36,555 nucleotides of DNA from assembly GCA_964446745.1 (NCBI GenBank), contig CAYURR010000007.1:1-36555 (forward strand), in the 5' to 3' direction. Each line of letters starts with the position of its first letter. The stretch's first letter is position 1. A program made the position numbers and the translations under genes. Under the pieces are notes generated by a model that did not search any database, was not told where the DNA came from, and saw only the letters and a list, made by a program, of their open reading frames with translations. The stretch is from CAYURR01 sp964446745 (GTDB taxonomy: Bacteria; Bacillota; Clostridia; Lachnospirales; WQUN01). Shown in pieces: positions 16,472 to 25,224 of this stretch.

Positions 16472-17791
16472 ATGAAGATTACGTTTATGGGTGCGGGCTC
16501 GACGGTATTTGCCCGCAATGTTTTAGGGGATTGTATGTGTACGCCGGATTTACAGAATGCGGAGCTGTCTTTATATGACATTGACGGCGAACGCCTTAAG
16601 GATAGTGAATTAATCCTTTCCGCTATCAACAAGAATGTAAACGAGGGCAGAGCCAGAATAACTACCCATCTGGGAGTAGAAAACAGAAAGGAAGCACTCA
16701 GGGGTGCGGACTTTGTAGTAAATGCAATACAAGTCGGGCTTTATGATCCTTGCACCATTACGGATTTCGAGGTGCCGAAAAAATACGGCCTGAGACAAAC
16801 TATTTCCGATACCTTGGGCATCGGCGGCATTATGCGTGCGCTGCGTACCATTCCGGTGTTAAAGGGTTTTGCTGATGATATGGCTGAGGTTTGCCCGGGC
16901 GCAGTATTTTTAAACTACACAAATCCGATGGCCATGCTGACAGGTTATATGCTTCGTTATACACCTATTAAGACAATAGGCTTGTGCCATAGCGTACAGG
17001 TATGCTCTAGCTCGTTGTTGGCCTCTCTCGAAATGGAGGACAAACTGGAAGGACGCAAGGAATTAATAGCCGGTATCAACCACATGGGATGGCTGCTTGA
17101 GATCATGGATAAAAACGGAAACGACCTGTATCCCGAGATCAAGAAACGCGCAAAGGCAAAGAATGAAAGCGGAAAACACTGGGATATGGTCAGATACGAT
17201 TATATCGACAAGCTCGGTTACTACTGCACGGAGAGTAGCGAACACAACGCCGAGTACAACATGTTCTACATAAAATCAAAGTACCCCGAGCTGATAGACC
17301 GTTTCAATATACCGCTCGATGAATATCCACGCCGTTGCGTAGAGCAGATAAAGGGATGGGCTAACCAAAGGGATGACATCCTCGCAGGCGGCAACATCAC
17401 GCACAAGAGAAGCCATGAATTTGCCAGCTACATAATGGAAGCCATCGTAACAGGCACACCATACAAAATCGGCGGCAATGTTCTTAATACGGGGCTGATC
17501 GAAAACCTCCCCGCGGATGCCTGTGTTGAGGTGCCCTGCTTAATCGACGGTTACGGCATACACCCCACGTATGTAGGCAAGCTTCCGCCGCAGCTTGCAG
17601 CCATGAACATGACAAACATCAATGTTCAACTGCTTACAATCGAAGCTGCCGTTACCGGCAAAAAGGAACATATATATCACGCGGCTATGATGGATCCGCA
17701 TACTGCGAGCGAATTGTCTATTGACGACATCATAAAAATGGTGGACGAATTGATAGAGGTTCACGGAGATTGGCTGCCTAAATATAGGTAA
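16472..17791 (+). CDS. melA: GH4 alpha-galactosidase (MelA-like)
   Basis: 439 aa, close to E. coli MelA in length and motif order. The N-terminus reads KITFMGAGSTVFARNVLGD (NAD-binding Rossmann motif). TDFEVPKKYGLRQTISDTLG, GGIMRALRTIPVL, NYTNPMAM, GLCHSVQ (metal ligand Cys172, His173) and GINHMGW (His204) all follow in MelA order. The CHSV signature is that of alpha-galactosidases within GH4. Activity needs NAD+ and Mn2+. AAAGGAG lies upstream of the ATG. It is the last gene of the operon and is followed by a 20-bp-stem hairpin. Confidence 0.9.
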   Translation: MKITFMGAGSTVFARNVLGDCMCTPDLQNAELSLYDIDGERLKDSELILSAINKNVNEGRARITTHLGVENRKEALRGADFVVNAIQVGLYDPCTITDFEVPKKYGLRQTISDTLGIGGIMRALRTIPVLKGFADDMAEVCPGAVFLNYTNPMAMLTGYMLRYTPIKTIGLCHSVQVCSSSLLASLEMEDKLEGRKELIAGINHMGWLLEIMDKNGNDLYPEIKKRAKAKNESGKHWDMVRYDYIDKLGYYCTESSEHNAEYNMFYIKSKYPELIDRFNIPLDEYPRRCVEQIKGWANQRDDILAGGNITHKRSHEFASYIMEAIVTGTPYKIGGNVLNTGLIENLPADACVEVPCLIDGYGIHPTYVGKLPPQLAAMNMTNINVQLLTIEAAVTGKKEHIYHAAMMDPHTASELSIDDIIKMVDELIEVHGDWLPKYR

Positions 17792-17795
17792 ATAA

Positions 17796-17838
17796 AAATC
17801 GCCGCCGATGCAGGTAATACCTGCATTGGCGGCGATTT
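17796..17838 (+). terminator. Operon terminator after the GH4 gene
   Basis: A 20-bp stem with a single G-T wobble starts 5 bases after the GH4 stop codon (left arm 17796-17815, core ATCGCCGCC; right arm 17819-17838, core GGCGGCGAT) and closes on an AAT loop. The T-tract is short (three T at the end of the stem), so it may protect the mRNA 3' end as well as terminate. Confidence 0.75.
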
Positions 17839-17858
17839 AAAATGGTTCTTGGTGTATA

Positions 17859-17887
17859 TTGTCTATACTTGTACATTGTGTTAGAAT
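17859..17887 (+). promoter_or_regulatory. Toxin promoter
   Basis: TTGTCT (17859-17864), 17 bp, TAGAAT (17882-17887). The same spacing and -10 box occur in the toxin-less copy (7531-7559), which supports it as a real promoter. The predicted start is near 17894, giving a leader of about 80 nt. Confidence 0.65.
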
Positions 17888-17974
17888 AAATCCGGCTGCA
17901 CGAACAGGGCGATAAGGCTAATCCTCAAAAGCGTTCCGCTGTAAAGCGAGAAATGACCGAGGGGGTGAAGCCTA

Positions 17975-18085
17975 ATGATGACGGCTTATGAGACGATTGA
18001 TTTAATGCTCCATTTTGGAACATTCTTGATTTCGACGATTTCGCTTGTATTTTCAATTATTGCTATCTTCACAAAACGAAGATAA
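17975..18085 (+). CDS. Type I toxin, short holin-like membrane peptide
   Basis: 36 aa, beginning MMTAYETIDLMLHFGTF and ending IFTKRR. It has one hydrophobic helix (about residues 12-31) after an acidic start and a basic C-terminal tail. This matches the Hol_Tox (putative holin-like toxin) / TxpA-BsrG-like type I toxins of Bacillota, which damage the membrane when unpaired from their antisense RNA. GAGGGGGTGA lies 5-14 bp upstream of the first ATG; the second ATG (17978) could also be used. A hairpin directly after the ORF, enclosing repeats and an opposing consensus promoter complete the module. There is no protein antitoxin. Confidence 0.85.
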   Translation: MMTAYETIDLMLHFGTFLISTISLVFSIIAIFTKRR

Positions 18086-18119
18086 CCGCCCTGATAACCT
18101 AACAAGTCCAGGCGGTTAT
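18082..18119. other. Hairpin at the toxin stop codon
   Basis: ATAACCGCC (18082-18090) pairs with GGCGGTTAT (18111-18119); the toxin stop TAA lies inside the left arm. It is a shared structural element of toxin mRNA and antisense RNA, and probably the antisense terminator or the site of loop pairing. Confidence 0.7.
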
Positions 18120-18163
18120 ATCTTCAATCATTGAGGATTAGCCGTCACCTTGCGGATGCGGCT

Positions 18164-18194
18164 AAAGAGGGTGTTAGCGCACCCTCTTTTTTAT
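18164..18194 (+). terminator. Toxin mRNA terminator
   Basis: AAAGAGGGTG (18164-18173) and CACCCTCTTT (18180-18189) with a 6-nt loop, then TTTT. The identical stem occurs in the toxin-less copy with a different loop, so the stem is conserved. Confidence 0.85.
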
Positions 18195-18203
18195 TATATT
18201 CAA

Positions 18204-18232
18204 ATTATAGCAGTGCAATACTGCCATGTCAA
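18204..18232 (-). promoter_or_regulatory. Perfect-consensus antitoxin promoter
   Basis: On the - strand TTGACA (18232-18227), exactly 17 bp, TATAAT (18209-18204). Both boxes match the sigma-70/sigma-A consensus fully, and both are conserved in the copy at 7651-7623. A very strong antisense promoter opposing a weaker toxin promoter is the type I toxin-antitoxin pattern. Confidence 0.85.
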
Positions 18233-18269
18233 ACCCATAAGAAACATTCACTCGTTCTACATACAACAC

Positions 18270-21200
18270 TTATTCCATCTCTATATAAAACGTCTTTATC
18301 TCAAAGTTACCAAACTCAGTCTTGATCTCGCTGCTCTCGACCATGTCGCCGATCGGCTGCTCGAGTAGGTTTATTTCCTGATAGCGCTTGATCCTGAAGT
18401 CGGAGGTCAATGTGATGCTGTGTTTTCCGCCGGAACGTTCATGCAGGCGGACGACATAGCCTTTTTTATTTTCGGCCTTCTTGAACGCGTCTATAGCGAC
18501 CGCATCGTTGTCCGATTTGATCACGCGTTGCTCGGTAAGGTCGCCCGATAATACCGATGCGGGCACATTCAAATACAGGCTCTCTTTGATCATCGTAAGG
18601 ATCTCATCACTGCCCGAGGACACTGAGTCCGCATGCGGATACAGAGAGTATGTGAAGGTATGCTTGCCGCGATCGGCTGTAAAGTCCGGCATGGACGGCG
18701 CGCGCAGCAGGGATATCTGCATGCGGTTGTCGCGTGTGCTGTAGCCGTATTTGCAGTTGTTCATCAGTGCGACGCCGTAACCCGTTTCGGAAAGATCGCT
18801 CCACTTATGCGCGCAGACCTCGAACTTCGCATAGTCCCACGAGGTGTTCCAGTGGGTCGGGCGTTCGCAGTGCCCGAATTGAATGTCGTAGCTCGCCTTT
18901 GTGCTGCGGACGTTTACGTCAAACTCGGCCTTTAATATGCGGTGGCTCTCGATCCAGGCTACATTCGTAACAAAATCGACACGGCGGCTGTTCTTGTACA
19001 GGACCATGTCCTGTGTGATCTTCGACGAACGATAGGTGAATACGAAGCGGATCACCGTACGCAGCGCACCGTTTTCTACGAGCACGGGTTTCTCGGCGAG
19101 CTTTGCGTATTCGGGTTTTTCGTAGTGATAGATATCCACATCCCACGCGTCGAAGTTCATCGGCTTATCCTCGTAGATCACGAGCTGATTGCCAAGACCC
19201 TTGATGACCTCGCGGTTATTTGTTTTGTCAAACAGGGATTCTATATTGCCGTCCTTGTTCCACTTGATTACATACAACGGTGTCTCGATCGTGGAATTGT
19301 CGAGGTCTACATTTGAAAGCCCTGTGATGGTCGGAATGGAGCTGCTGGGGGTCACGTTTACGGTCATCGTACTCATGGCGGGTAGCTGTATGTCGAGCAT
19401 ATAACCGTTCTCGCATGCCTGAGCGGGTATAGCTTTACCGTTCGCGTCTGCGAATGTAAGTCCCTTTTCGGTCTCGGGTATGAATACCCCGTTCGCACCA
19501 AAGAATGCGGCGATCATATATACATTTTCGGCTGGTCTTGTGACAGCGTTTTGCAGGTTCAGTAAGGTCTTGCATACATCCTCGTATTCCGCGCGGGCAT
19601 CTGTATACACCTCGTGTATGGACGAGCCCGGCAGGATATCGTGGAACTGGTTGCGCAGTATCGTCTGCCAGGTCTGCGTGAGCTCGTCGATCGGGTACGC
19701 GCCTTTCACAGTACCCGCGATCTCCGATAACGAGCAGAGCCATTCGGTCTGTGCGGCCATGAACTCTGTGCGACGGTTCATGAGCTTGTTGTGTGCCTGG
19801 GTCGTATATGTGCCGCGATGGTACTCCAGATAGAGCTCGCCGTCCCAGGTGTGGACGTATTCGGTCGTGTTCTCGAGGTTCTCGTGCATCTTGTCAAAGA
19901 ACTCCCCGGCCTTTACGGTCTTTACATTCGGCAGAGCGGGGATCCGATCCATAGCGCGGCGCATCTTGAGCATGTTGCGGTTTACGCCGCCGCCGCCGTC
20001 TCCGAAGCCGTAGGAGATCAATACATCCTTACTGAGGTCCTTGTCGCGGAACTTTTTCCAGGTGCCGATGACCGAGCGCGGGCTCAGCATGCCGTTATAT
20101 GTTGCGTAGCGCTTGTCAAACGGGATGCCTACCTCGGGGGTCGTGATCAGGTATGACATGATCTCGGTGCCGTCGATACCGCGCCAGACAAACAGGTCAT
20201 GCGGGATCGTGTTGAATTGGTTCCAGCTGATCTTTGTGGTCATGAATGTCTTTATGCCGCATTGTTTCAATATCTGAGGCAGTGCCCAGCTGTAACCGAA
20301 CACGTCGGGCAGCCATAGATAGTTGCATTCCACATCGAGTTCATCCTTTAGGAATTTGCATCCATAGAGGAATTGGCGAACGAGTGCCTCGCCGGACGAG
20401 ATATTGCAGTCGGCTTCGAGCCACATGCCGCCGTCTGCTTCCCATTGTCCGCTCTTGACGCGCTGCTTGATCTGCTCGTAGATCTCGGGCGCGTCTTTTT
20501 TGATATATGCGTAGAGCTGCGGCTGGGATTGCAGGAATATGTATTCATCGAACTCCTTCATGAGCCTAAGTACGGTCGAGAAGGAGCGGATCGCCTTTTC
20601 ACGCGTGTGCTTTAAACGCCAGAGCCATGCCACATCGATATGCGTATGCCCAACGCAATACACGGTGACGGCGCGCTTTGTACTCTCGCTCATCTTATCG
20701 AGCGCGGATTTTAACACCGTCAACGCCTTGCCCACTGTTGCGTAGAAACAGTCCTCGTCCCAGTCGATCTGCAGATAGGCTTGATTGAGCGCGGTCATGA
20801 GCTCGGCTCTGCTTGGGTTATCGTCATCGAGTTGCTTGAGGGTTTTGTAGATGGCTTTCGAGAGATAATAAAATTCGTCTGTATCCGCATCGAGATAACC
20901 GATATCGGCACGTTTGATCGTGTGCTCGGGGTCTACATAGCGACCGGCAGCCATGCTGTCATTTAGCGCAAGGCCCATCCAGAGTAAAAACGTAAGTCTC
21001 ACGGTTTGACCGGCCAGGTCGTTCAGATTAACATCCTGATGATTCGAATCCACGCCTTGATACGGCTTGCCGTCTATAAACAACAGGGACTCGAAGCCGT
21101 CGTTTGTACCGCCGCCCGTCAGGCCCATGTCAAAAACCCCGTAAACCTCAGCGCCGTCTTGCTTGGTGGGTAAGGTTACTTCCTTTTCGAGCCAATAATA

Positions 21201-21410
21201 CATGTCGCGACCCTTGAGTCTGTCGCCGATATTGATCGGCATGCCTTTTAATGCCTCTCTAAACTCCTCGGGCAAGGAAGCCGTATAAACCTCATCCGGT
21301 GATTTTGAACCCTCTGAACACGTAAACGGTGCTATGCATTGGCACTGCCTGTAGCGGAAACGCTCGAGCTCCCTGGTGCGCTGCTCAAGCTTTTCTAATG
21401 TAAAAAACAT
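18270..21410 (-). CDS. GH38 alpha-mannosidase
   Basis: 1046 aa, normal for cytoplasmic bacterial GH38 enzymes, no signal peptide. After an N-terminal beta domain, the catalytic domain begins at GHTHIDVAWLWRL (zinc ligands His257 and Asp259). EADGGMWLEADCNIS and LWLPDVFGYSWALPQ (nucleophile Asp369) follow, then MTTKISWNQFN and the QFHDILPGSSIHEVY segment. The C-terminal half is beta-sandwich. AAGGGGG precedes the ATG. It removes alpha-mannosyl residues, so N-glycan or mannan fragments are possible substrates. It is monocistronic and divergent from tex; it is not on the same transcript as the galactosidases but extends the glycan-degrading theme. Confidence 0.95.
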   Translation of the reverse strand: MFFTLEKLEQRTRELERFRYRQCQCIAPFTCSEGSKSPDEVYTASLPEEFREALKGMPINIGDRLKGRDMYYWLEKEVTLPTKQDGAEVYGVFDMGLTGGGTNDGFESLLFIDGKPYQGVDSNHQDVNLNDLAGQTVRLTFLLWMGLALNDSMAAGRYVDPEHTIKRADIGYLDADTDEFYYLSKAIYKTLKQLDDDNPSRAELMTALNQAYLQIDWDEDCFYATVGKALTVLKSALDKMSESTKRAVTVYCVGHTHIDVAWLWRLKHTREKAIRSFSTVLRLMKEFDEYIFLQSQPQLYAYIKKDAPEIYEQIKQRVKSGQWEADGGMWLEADCNISSGEALVRQFLYGCKFLKDELDVECNYLWLPDVFGYSWALPQILKQCGIKTFMTTKISWNQFNTIPHDLFVWRGIDGTEIMSYLITTPEVGIPFDKRYATYNGMLSPRSVIGTWKKFRDKDLSKDVLISYGFGDGGGGVNRNMLKMRRAMDRIPALPNVKTVKAGEFFDKMHENLENTTEYVHTWDGELYLEYHRGTYTTQAHNKLMNRRTEFMAAQTEWLCSLSEIAGTVKGAYPIDELTQTWQTILRNQFHDILPGSSIHEVYTDARAEYEDVCKTLLNLQNAVTRPAENVYMIAAFFGANGVFIPETEKGLTFADANGKAIPAQACENGYMLDIQLPAMSTMTVNVTPSSSIPTITGLSNVDLDNSTIETPLYVIKWNKDGNIESLFDKTNNREVIKGLGNQLVIYEDKPMNFDAWDVDIYHYEKPEYAKLAEKPVLVENGALRTVIRFVFTYRSSKITQDMVLYKNSRRVDFVTNVAWIESHRILKAEFDVNVRSTKASYDIQFGHCERPTHWNTSWDYAKFEVCAHKWSDLSETGYGVALMNNCKYGYSTRDNRMQISLLRAPSMPDFTADRGKHTFTYSLYPHADSVSSGSDEILTMIKESLYLNVPASVLSGDLTEQRVIKSDNDAVAIDAFKKAENKKGYVVRLHERSGGKHSITLTSDFRIKRYQEINLLEQPIGDMVESSEIKTEFGNFEIKTFYIEME

Positions 21411-21459
21411 CGTCTATTCCCCCTTAAATGATGTATGCATTTTGTATATGAGTTTTCGT

Positions 21460-21488
21460 TTGACCGCTTCATTATAATGGGTTATCAT
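21460..21488 (+). promoter_or_regulatory. Promoter for the tex operon
   Basis: TTGACC (21460-21465), 17 bp, TATCAT (21483-21488), about 50 bp before the tex ATG, which has a CGGAGGT ribosome binding site. It overlaps the divergent GH38 promoter, so the two may compete. Confidence 0.5.
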
Positions 21489-21499
21489 ATTTTTTGAAA
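21471..21499 (-). promoter_or_regulatory. Promoter for the GH38 gene
   Basis: On the - strand TTTCAA (21499-21494), 17 bp, TATAAT (21476-21471), about 60 bp before the ATG. It overlaps the divergent tex promoter. Confidence 0.45.
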
Positions 21500-21538
21500 G
21501 AGTAGATTGTAAAGTAATAGACATATTCGGAGGTAACT

Positions 21539-23698
21539 ATGGACATCATCAAGGCTTTGGAACAGGAGTTCAAGCTCAAGACATATCAGGTACAAAACGT
21601 GGTCAAGCTCATTGACGAGGACAATACGATCCCGTTTATAGCGCGTTACAGAAAGGAGCTCACGGGCTCGTTGGACGATCAGGTGCTCAGGGAGATGCAT
21701 GAGCGGCTAATCTATCTGCGCGGCATGGACGAGCGCCGTGAACAGATACGCAAGAGGGTAATCGAGCTTGATAAGATGACGGACGAGCTCGCGGCTACGA
21801 TCGATAATGCCACGACCCTTGCAGAGCTTGAGGATATCTATAGGCCGTACAAGCCGAAACGCCGCACGCGCGCGACGATAGCGAAGGAAAAGGGTCTAGA
21901 ACCGCTCGCGCTGCTGATATGGGCGCAAGAGATTACGGAACCGGTCGAAAATCTCGCGCAGGGATACATAAATCCGGAGCTCGGTGTCGAGGATGCTGCG
22001 GCTGCGCTTGCGGGAGCGGGGGATATCATCGCGGAGATTATCAGCGACGATGCGAAATACCGTCAGATCGTTCGCCAATATATTTGGGATACGGGGCTAG
22101 TTAAATCCGTAGCGACAGACCCGGAAAAGACCTCTGTGTATGAGATGTATTACGATTTCAACGAACCCGTGAACAAGATTGCGGGGCATCGCGTGCTCGC
22201 AATAAACCGCGGTGAGAAAGAGGAGTATCTGAAGGTCACGCTCGAGATAAATGAGGAAATACTGCTGAGGCTTCTATATCATGACATATTAAAGAACAAC
22301 ACATATACAAAGGCATTTCTTATAAATGTAATAGACGACAGCTATCATAGACTCGTCGCGCCGTCCGTGGAGCGTGAGATACGCTCGGCATTGACCGAAA
22401 CCGCGGAGGATAACGCGATAAAGGTATTTGCCGAAAACCTGCGCCAGCTTATTTTGCAACCGCCGATAAAGGACAAGATCGTGCTTGCAGTCGATCCGGG
22501 GTTTAGGACGGGCTGCAAGATTAGCGTCATAGATGGCACGGGCAAGGTGTTGGACACGGCAGTGATATACGCGACGATCGAAAAGGACACTACAAAGTCA
22601 GGAAATATCATCAAGTCCCTCGTGGACAAGCATAATGTCGAGATCATCGCGATCGGAAACGGCACGGCTTCGCGCGAGAGTGAACAGTTTGTGGCTGACT
22701 TTATACAGCATTATCCGCGCAAGCTCTACTATGTGATAGTAAACGAAGCGGGCGCGTCGGTGTATTCGGCTTCAAAGCTCGGCGCTCAGGAGTTCCCGGA
22801 TTTTGATGTGTCGCTTCGAAGCGCGGTTTCGATCGGTCGCAGGCTCCAGGACCCGATGGCGGAGCTCGTAAAGATCGATCCGAAGAGCATTGGGGTAGGG
22901 CAGTACCAGCACGATATGAATCAAAAGAAGCTCGGCGAGAGCCTTGGCGGCGTGGTTGAGAGCTGCGTTAATACGGTCGGCGTAGACTTGAATACCGCTT
23001 CGCCCGCGTTGCTGTCGTATGTGTCGGGCATCAGCGCGACAGTAGCCAACAACATCCTCGAATACCGTGAGGAAATCGGCCGCTTTACGACCCGCAAGCA
23101 GTTGTTAAAGGTCAAGAAGCTCGGGCCCAAGCTGTTTGAACAATGCGCGGGCTTTTTGCGCATACCGGAGGGCAAGCATCCGCTAGATAACACAGCCGTG
23201 CACCCGGAATCCTATGAAGCCGCAGAAGCGCTTTTAAAGAGTATGGGCTACAGCCTCGAGGACGTAAAAAATAAGCGACTGCAAGATCTGCGTAGCCGAA
23301 TAGAGCATATGAGTATGAGCCTAAACGATATGGCCAAGCAGTTAAACGTAGGGTTACCGACTATCAAGGATATCATCTCCGAGCTTGAAAAGCCCGGTCG
23401 CGACCCACGTGAGGACATGCCCCCGGTCGTACTTCGAAGTGATGTGCTGTCGATGGAGGATTTATACGAGGGTATGGTGCTGCAGGGGACCGTACGAAAC
23501 ATCGTGGACTTCGGTGCGTTTGTGGATATCGGCGTGCATCAGGACGGGCTCGTGCATATCTCACAGATCGCCGATAAATATGTAAAGCATCCGATGCAGG
23601 TCGTTAGCGTTGGGGATATCGTTGATGTAAAGGTCGTAAGTGTGGATGTGGCGAAGAAGAGGATCGCGCTGAGCATGCGCGGGGTAGGGAAGGAATGA
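21539..23698 (+). CDS. tex: Tex family RNA-binding protein (YhgF-like)
   Basis: 719 aa. Tex proteins are conserved nucleic-acid-binding factors linked to transcription. The N-terminal Tex domain has DNTIPFIARYRKELTGSLDD. A YqgF/RNase H-like domain begins at VLAVDPGFRTGCK (Asp319), followed by ASVYSASKLGAQEFPD and the helix-hairpin-helix stretch GVDLNTASPALLSYVSGIS. A C-terminal S1 domain starts near residue 645 (GTVRNIVDFGAFVDIGVHQD). Length is close to the usual 720-780. Its stop overlaps the next start (ATGA), so an antiporter and signalling genes are translationally coupled to a housekeeping gene. Confidence 0.97.
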   Translation: MDIIKALEQEFKLKTYQVQNVVKLIDEDNTIPFIARYRKELTGSLDDQVLREMHERLIYLRGMDERREQIRKRVIELDKMTDELAATIDNATTLAELEDIYRPYKPKRRTRATIAKEKGLEPLALLIWAQEITEPVENLAQGYINPELGVEDAAAALAGAGDIIAEIISDDAKYRQIVRQYIWDTGLVKSVATDPEKTSVYEMYYDFNEPVNKIAGHRVLAINRGEKEEYLKVTLEINEEILLRLLYHDILKNNTYTKAFLINVIDDSYHRLVAPSVEREIRSALTETAEDNAIKVFAENLRQLILQPPIKDKIVLAVDPGFRTGCKISVIDGTGKVLDTAVIYATIEKDTTKSGNIIKSLVDKHNVEIIAIGNGTASRESEQFVADFIQHYPRKLYYVIVNEAGASVYSASKLGAQEFPDFDVSLRSAVSIGRRLQDPMAELVKIDPKSIGVGQYQHDMNQKKLGESLGGVVESCVNTVGVDLNTASPALLSYVSGISATVANNILEYREEIGRFTTRKQLLKVKKLGPKLFEQCAGFLRIPEGKHPLDNTAVHPESYEAAEALLKSMGYSLEDVKNKRLQDLRSRIEHMSMSLNDMAKQLNVGLPTIKDIISELEKPGRDPREDMPPVVLRSDVLSMEDLYEGMVLQGTVRNIVDFGAFVDIGVHQDGLVHISQIADKYVKHPMQVVSVGDIVDVKVVSVDVAKKRIALSMRGVGKE

Positions 23699-25224
23699 AT
23701 TATGGATTTTGGGGATTGTTGCCGTCTATTGCCGCTATTCTATGTGCCTTTGTATTAAAAGATGTGATTGCTTCATTGGCTGTAGGCGTAATATTAGCCT
23801 TGATTATTTATGGCTTTAGTACAGGATTGGGTTTTTTTGATGTGTTAAACACCCTCTATGCCATACTTACAGACAAAATGTCGGAAAACACCTCGTTAAT
23901 ATTTTATCTGTTTATGCTTGGCTCGATTGTTTCGCTCATTACACTGTCAGGTGGACATAAAAAATATGGGGATTGGATATCTCGCAATATAAAAACAAAG
24001 GCAGGGACATCCTTTGCCACTATCGCTTTAGGTCTGTTGATCTTTTTAGACGATTATTTCAACTGCTTGTTGATAGGCAATGTGATGTCACCTGTCACAG
24101 ATAGACAAAACATCTCCAGAGCAAAGCTAGCCTATTTTATTGACTCAACCGCGGCTCCTGTATGCATTATTGCACCTATCTCCAGTTGGGCTATGACCAT
24201 AGCCCGAACGATTGAAGACGCAAAAGGAGAAAACGGTCTTCAAGTATTCATCAGCTCTATTCCATATAATTTCTATGCAGTGTTTACATTACTTTTTGTT
24301 TTATATGTAGCCCTTACCAATTTTAATTTCGGCGCTATGAAGCGTATGGAGGATAATGCAAGGGTCAGAGAAACGGATATAATAAATAATCCGGATGAAA
24401 AGCTAATAGTAAATACATATTCTGATAGGGCATCCACATTCGACTTGATTTTCCCAAATATTTTCCTTGTGGGGTTTGTGATATTTTCTATACTCTATTT
24501 GGGAAAATTCTTTGACGGTGAGGTTTCTCTTTTTTCGGCTTTTGGTAATGTGGATACGTCCGTTGCTATGAATTACGGGTGCTTTGCTACATTAGCGCTT
24601 TGCTTTTTTATGTATGTTCCGCGTCGGATCATGGGCATAGGCCAATTCACTGAGGCGGTGATCACTGGAGCAAAGCTCATTTTACCTGCGATTGCCATTT
24701 TGCTTTTGTCATGGGTATTAAGCACGCTTAGCTGTGATTTTTTATCATGTGATACATATATAGACGGTCTGATCAATAATCTGGGTGTAAATGTAAGCCT
24801 ACTGCCGCTTGCGATCTTTGTCGTTTCAGCGATTGCATCATTTTCCCTGGGTTCATGGGGGGCGTTTATGATCACTATACCGATAATTGCTGTCATAGCG
24901 GATACTACAGGTAGTATGCTGCATGTGTTTATTGCGGCAACACTATCCGGGGCTGTCTTTGGTGATCATTGTTCTCCGATTACCGATACAACGATATTGG
25001 CCTCTATCGGGTCGGGCTGCAATCATATAGAGCATGTGAAAACGCAACTGCCATATGCTTTGGTTATATGCATTGTCTCTTCGGTTTCTTATTTTATATT
25101 GGGATTTAGCGGTAGTATTATATTGAGCTATGTTAGTGGTTTTGCTTCACTTGCCGCTATTATAGTCTTGATAAAAGGATGGGATGACATAAGTGAATGC
25201 ATTAAGAGAGTGGTTTTTAAATAA
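23695..25224 (+). CDS. Na+/H+ antiporter NhaC-family membrane protein
   Basis: 509 aa with about 11-12 TM helices. Opening residues FWGLLPSIAAILCAFVLKDV and the internal FLDDYFNCLLIGNVMSPVTD and GDHCSPITDTTILASIGSGC segments are the two inverted-repeat signatures of the NhaC/YheL-type antiporter superfamily. Activity could be Na+/H+ exchange or exchange of organic solutes (the superfamily includes malate/lactate and amino-acid exchangers). It overlaps tex by 4 bp and the next gene by 32 bp. Base composition drops visibly relative to tex. Confidence 0.88.
   Translation: MNYGFWGLLPSIAAILCAFVLKDVIASLAVGVILALIIYGFSTGLGFFDVLNTLYAILTDKMSENTSLIFYLFMLGSIVSLITLSGGHKKYGDWISRNIKTKAGTSFATIALGLLIFLDDYFNCLLIGNVMSPVTDRQNISRAKLAYFIDSTAAPVCIIAPISSWAMTIARTIEDAKGENGLQVFISSIPYNFYAVFTLLFVLYVALTNFNFGAMKRMEDNARVRETDIINNPDEKLIVNTYSDRASTFDLIFPNIFLVGFVIFSILYLGKFFDGEVSLFSAFGNVDTSVAMNYGCFATLALCFFMYVPRRIMGIGQFTEAVITGAKLILPAIAILLLSWVLSTLSCDFLSCDTYIDGLINNLGVNVSLLPLAIFVVSAIASFSLGSWGAFMITIPIIAVIADTTGSMLHVFIAATLSGAVFGDHCSPITDTTILASIGSGCNHIEHVKTQLPYALVICIVSSVSYFILGFSGSIILSYVSGFASLAAIIVLIKGWDDISECIKRVVFK

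Larger units (their letters stand above)
17916..18143. repeat. 13-bp inverted repeat enclosing the toxin gene
   Basis: GGCTAATCCTCAA (17916-17928) and TTGAGGATTAGCC (18131-18143) are exact reverse complements lying in the 5' leader and 3' region of the toxin mRNA. Pairing would hold the two ends together, a feature of type I toxin mRNAs in which long-range 5'-3' pairing represses translation until processing. This role is inferred. Confidence 0.7.
18070..18197 (-). ncRNA. Predicted antisense RNA antitoxin
   Basis: The - strand promoter at 18232-18204 would start an RNA near 18197 that runs through the complement of the toxin terminator, the inverted repeat and the post-ORF hairpin, overlapping the last bases of the toxin ORF. 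The ATAACCGCC/GGCGGTTAT dyad (18082-18090/18111-18119) followed on this strand by CTTCGTTTTG is a plausible end. The 128-nt length is an estimate. Confidence 0.6.

Noticed and set aside
18131..18368. Two overlapping + strand ORFs of 64 and 72 codons after the toxin
   Set aside because: They run through the toxin terminator and the opposing promoter and into the antisense of the mannosidase gene; no ribosome binding site or plausible protein.
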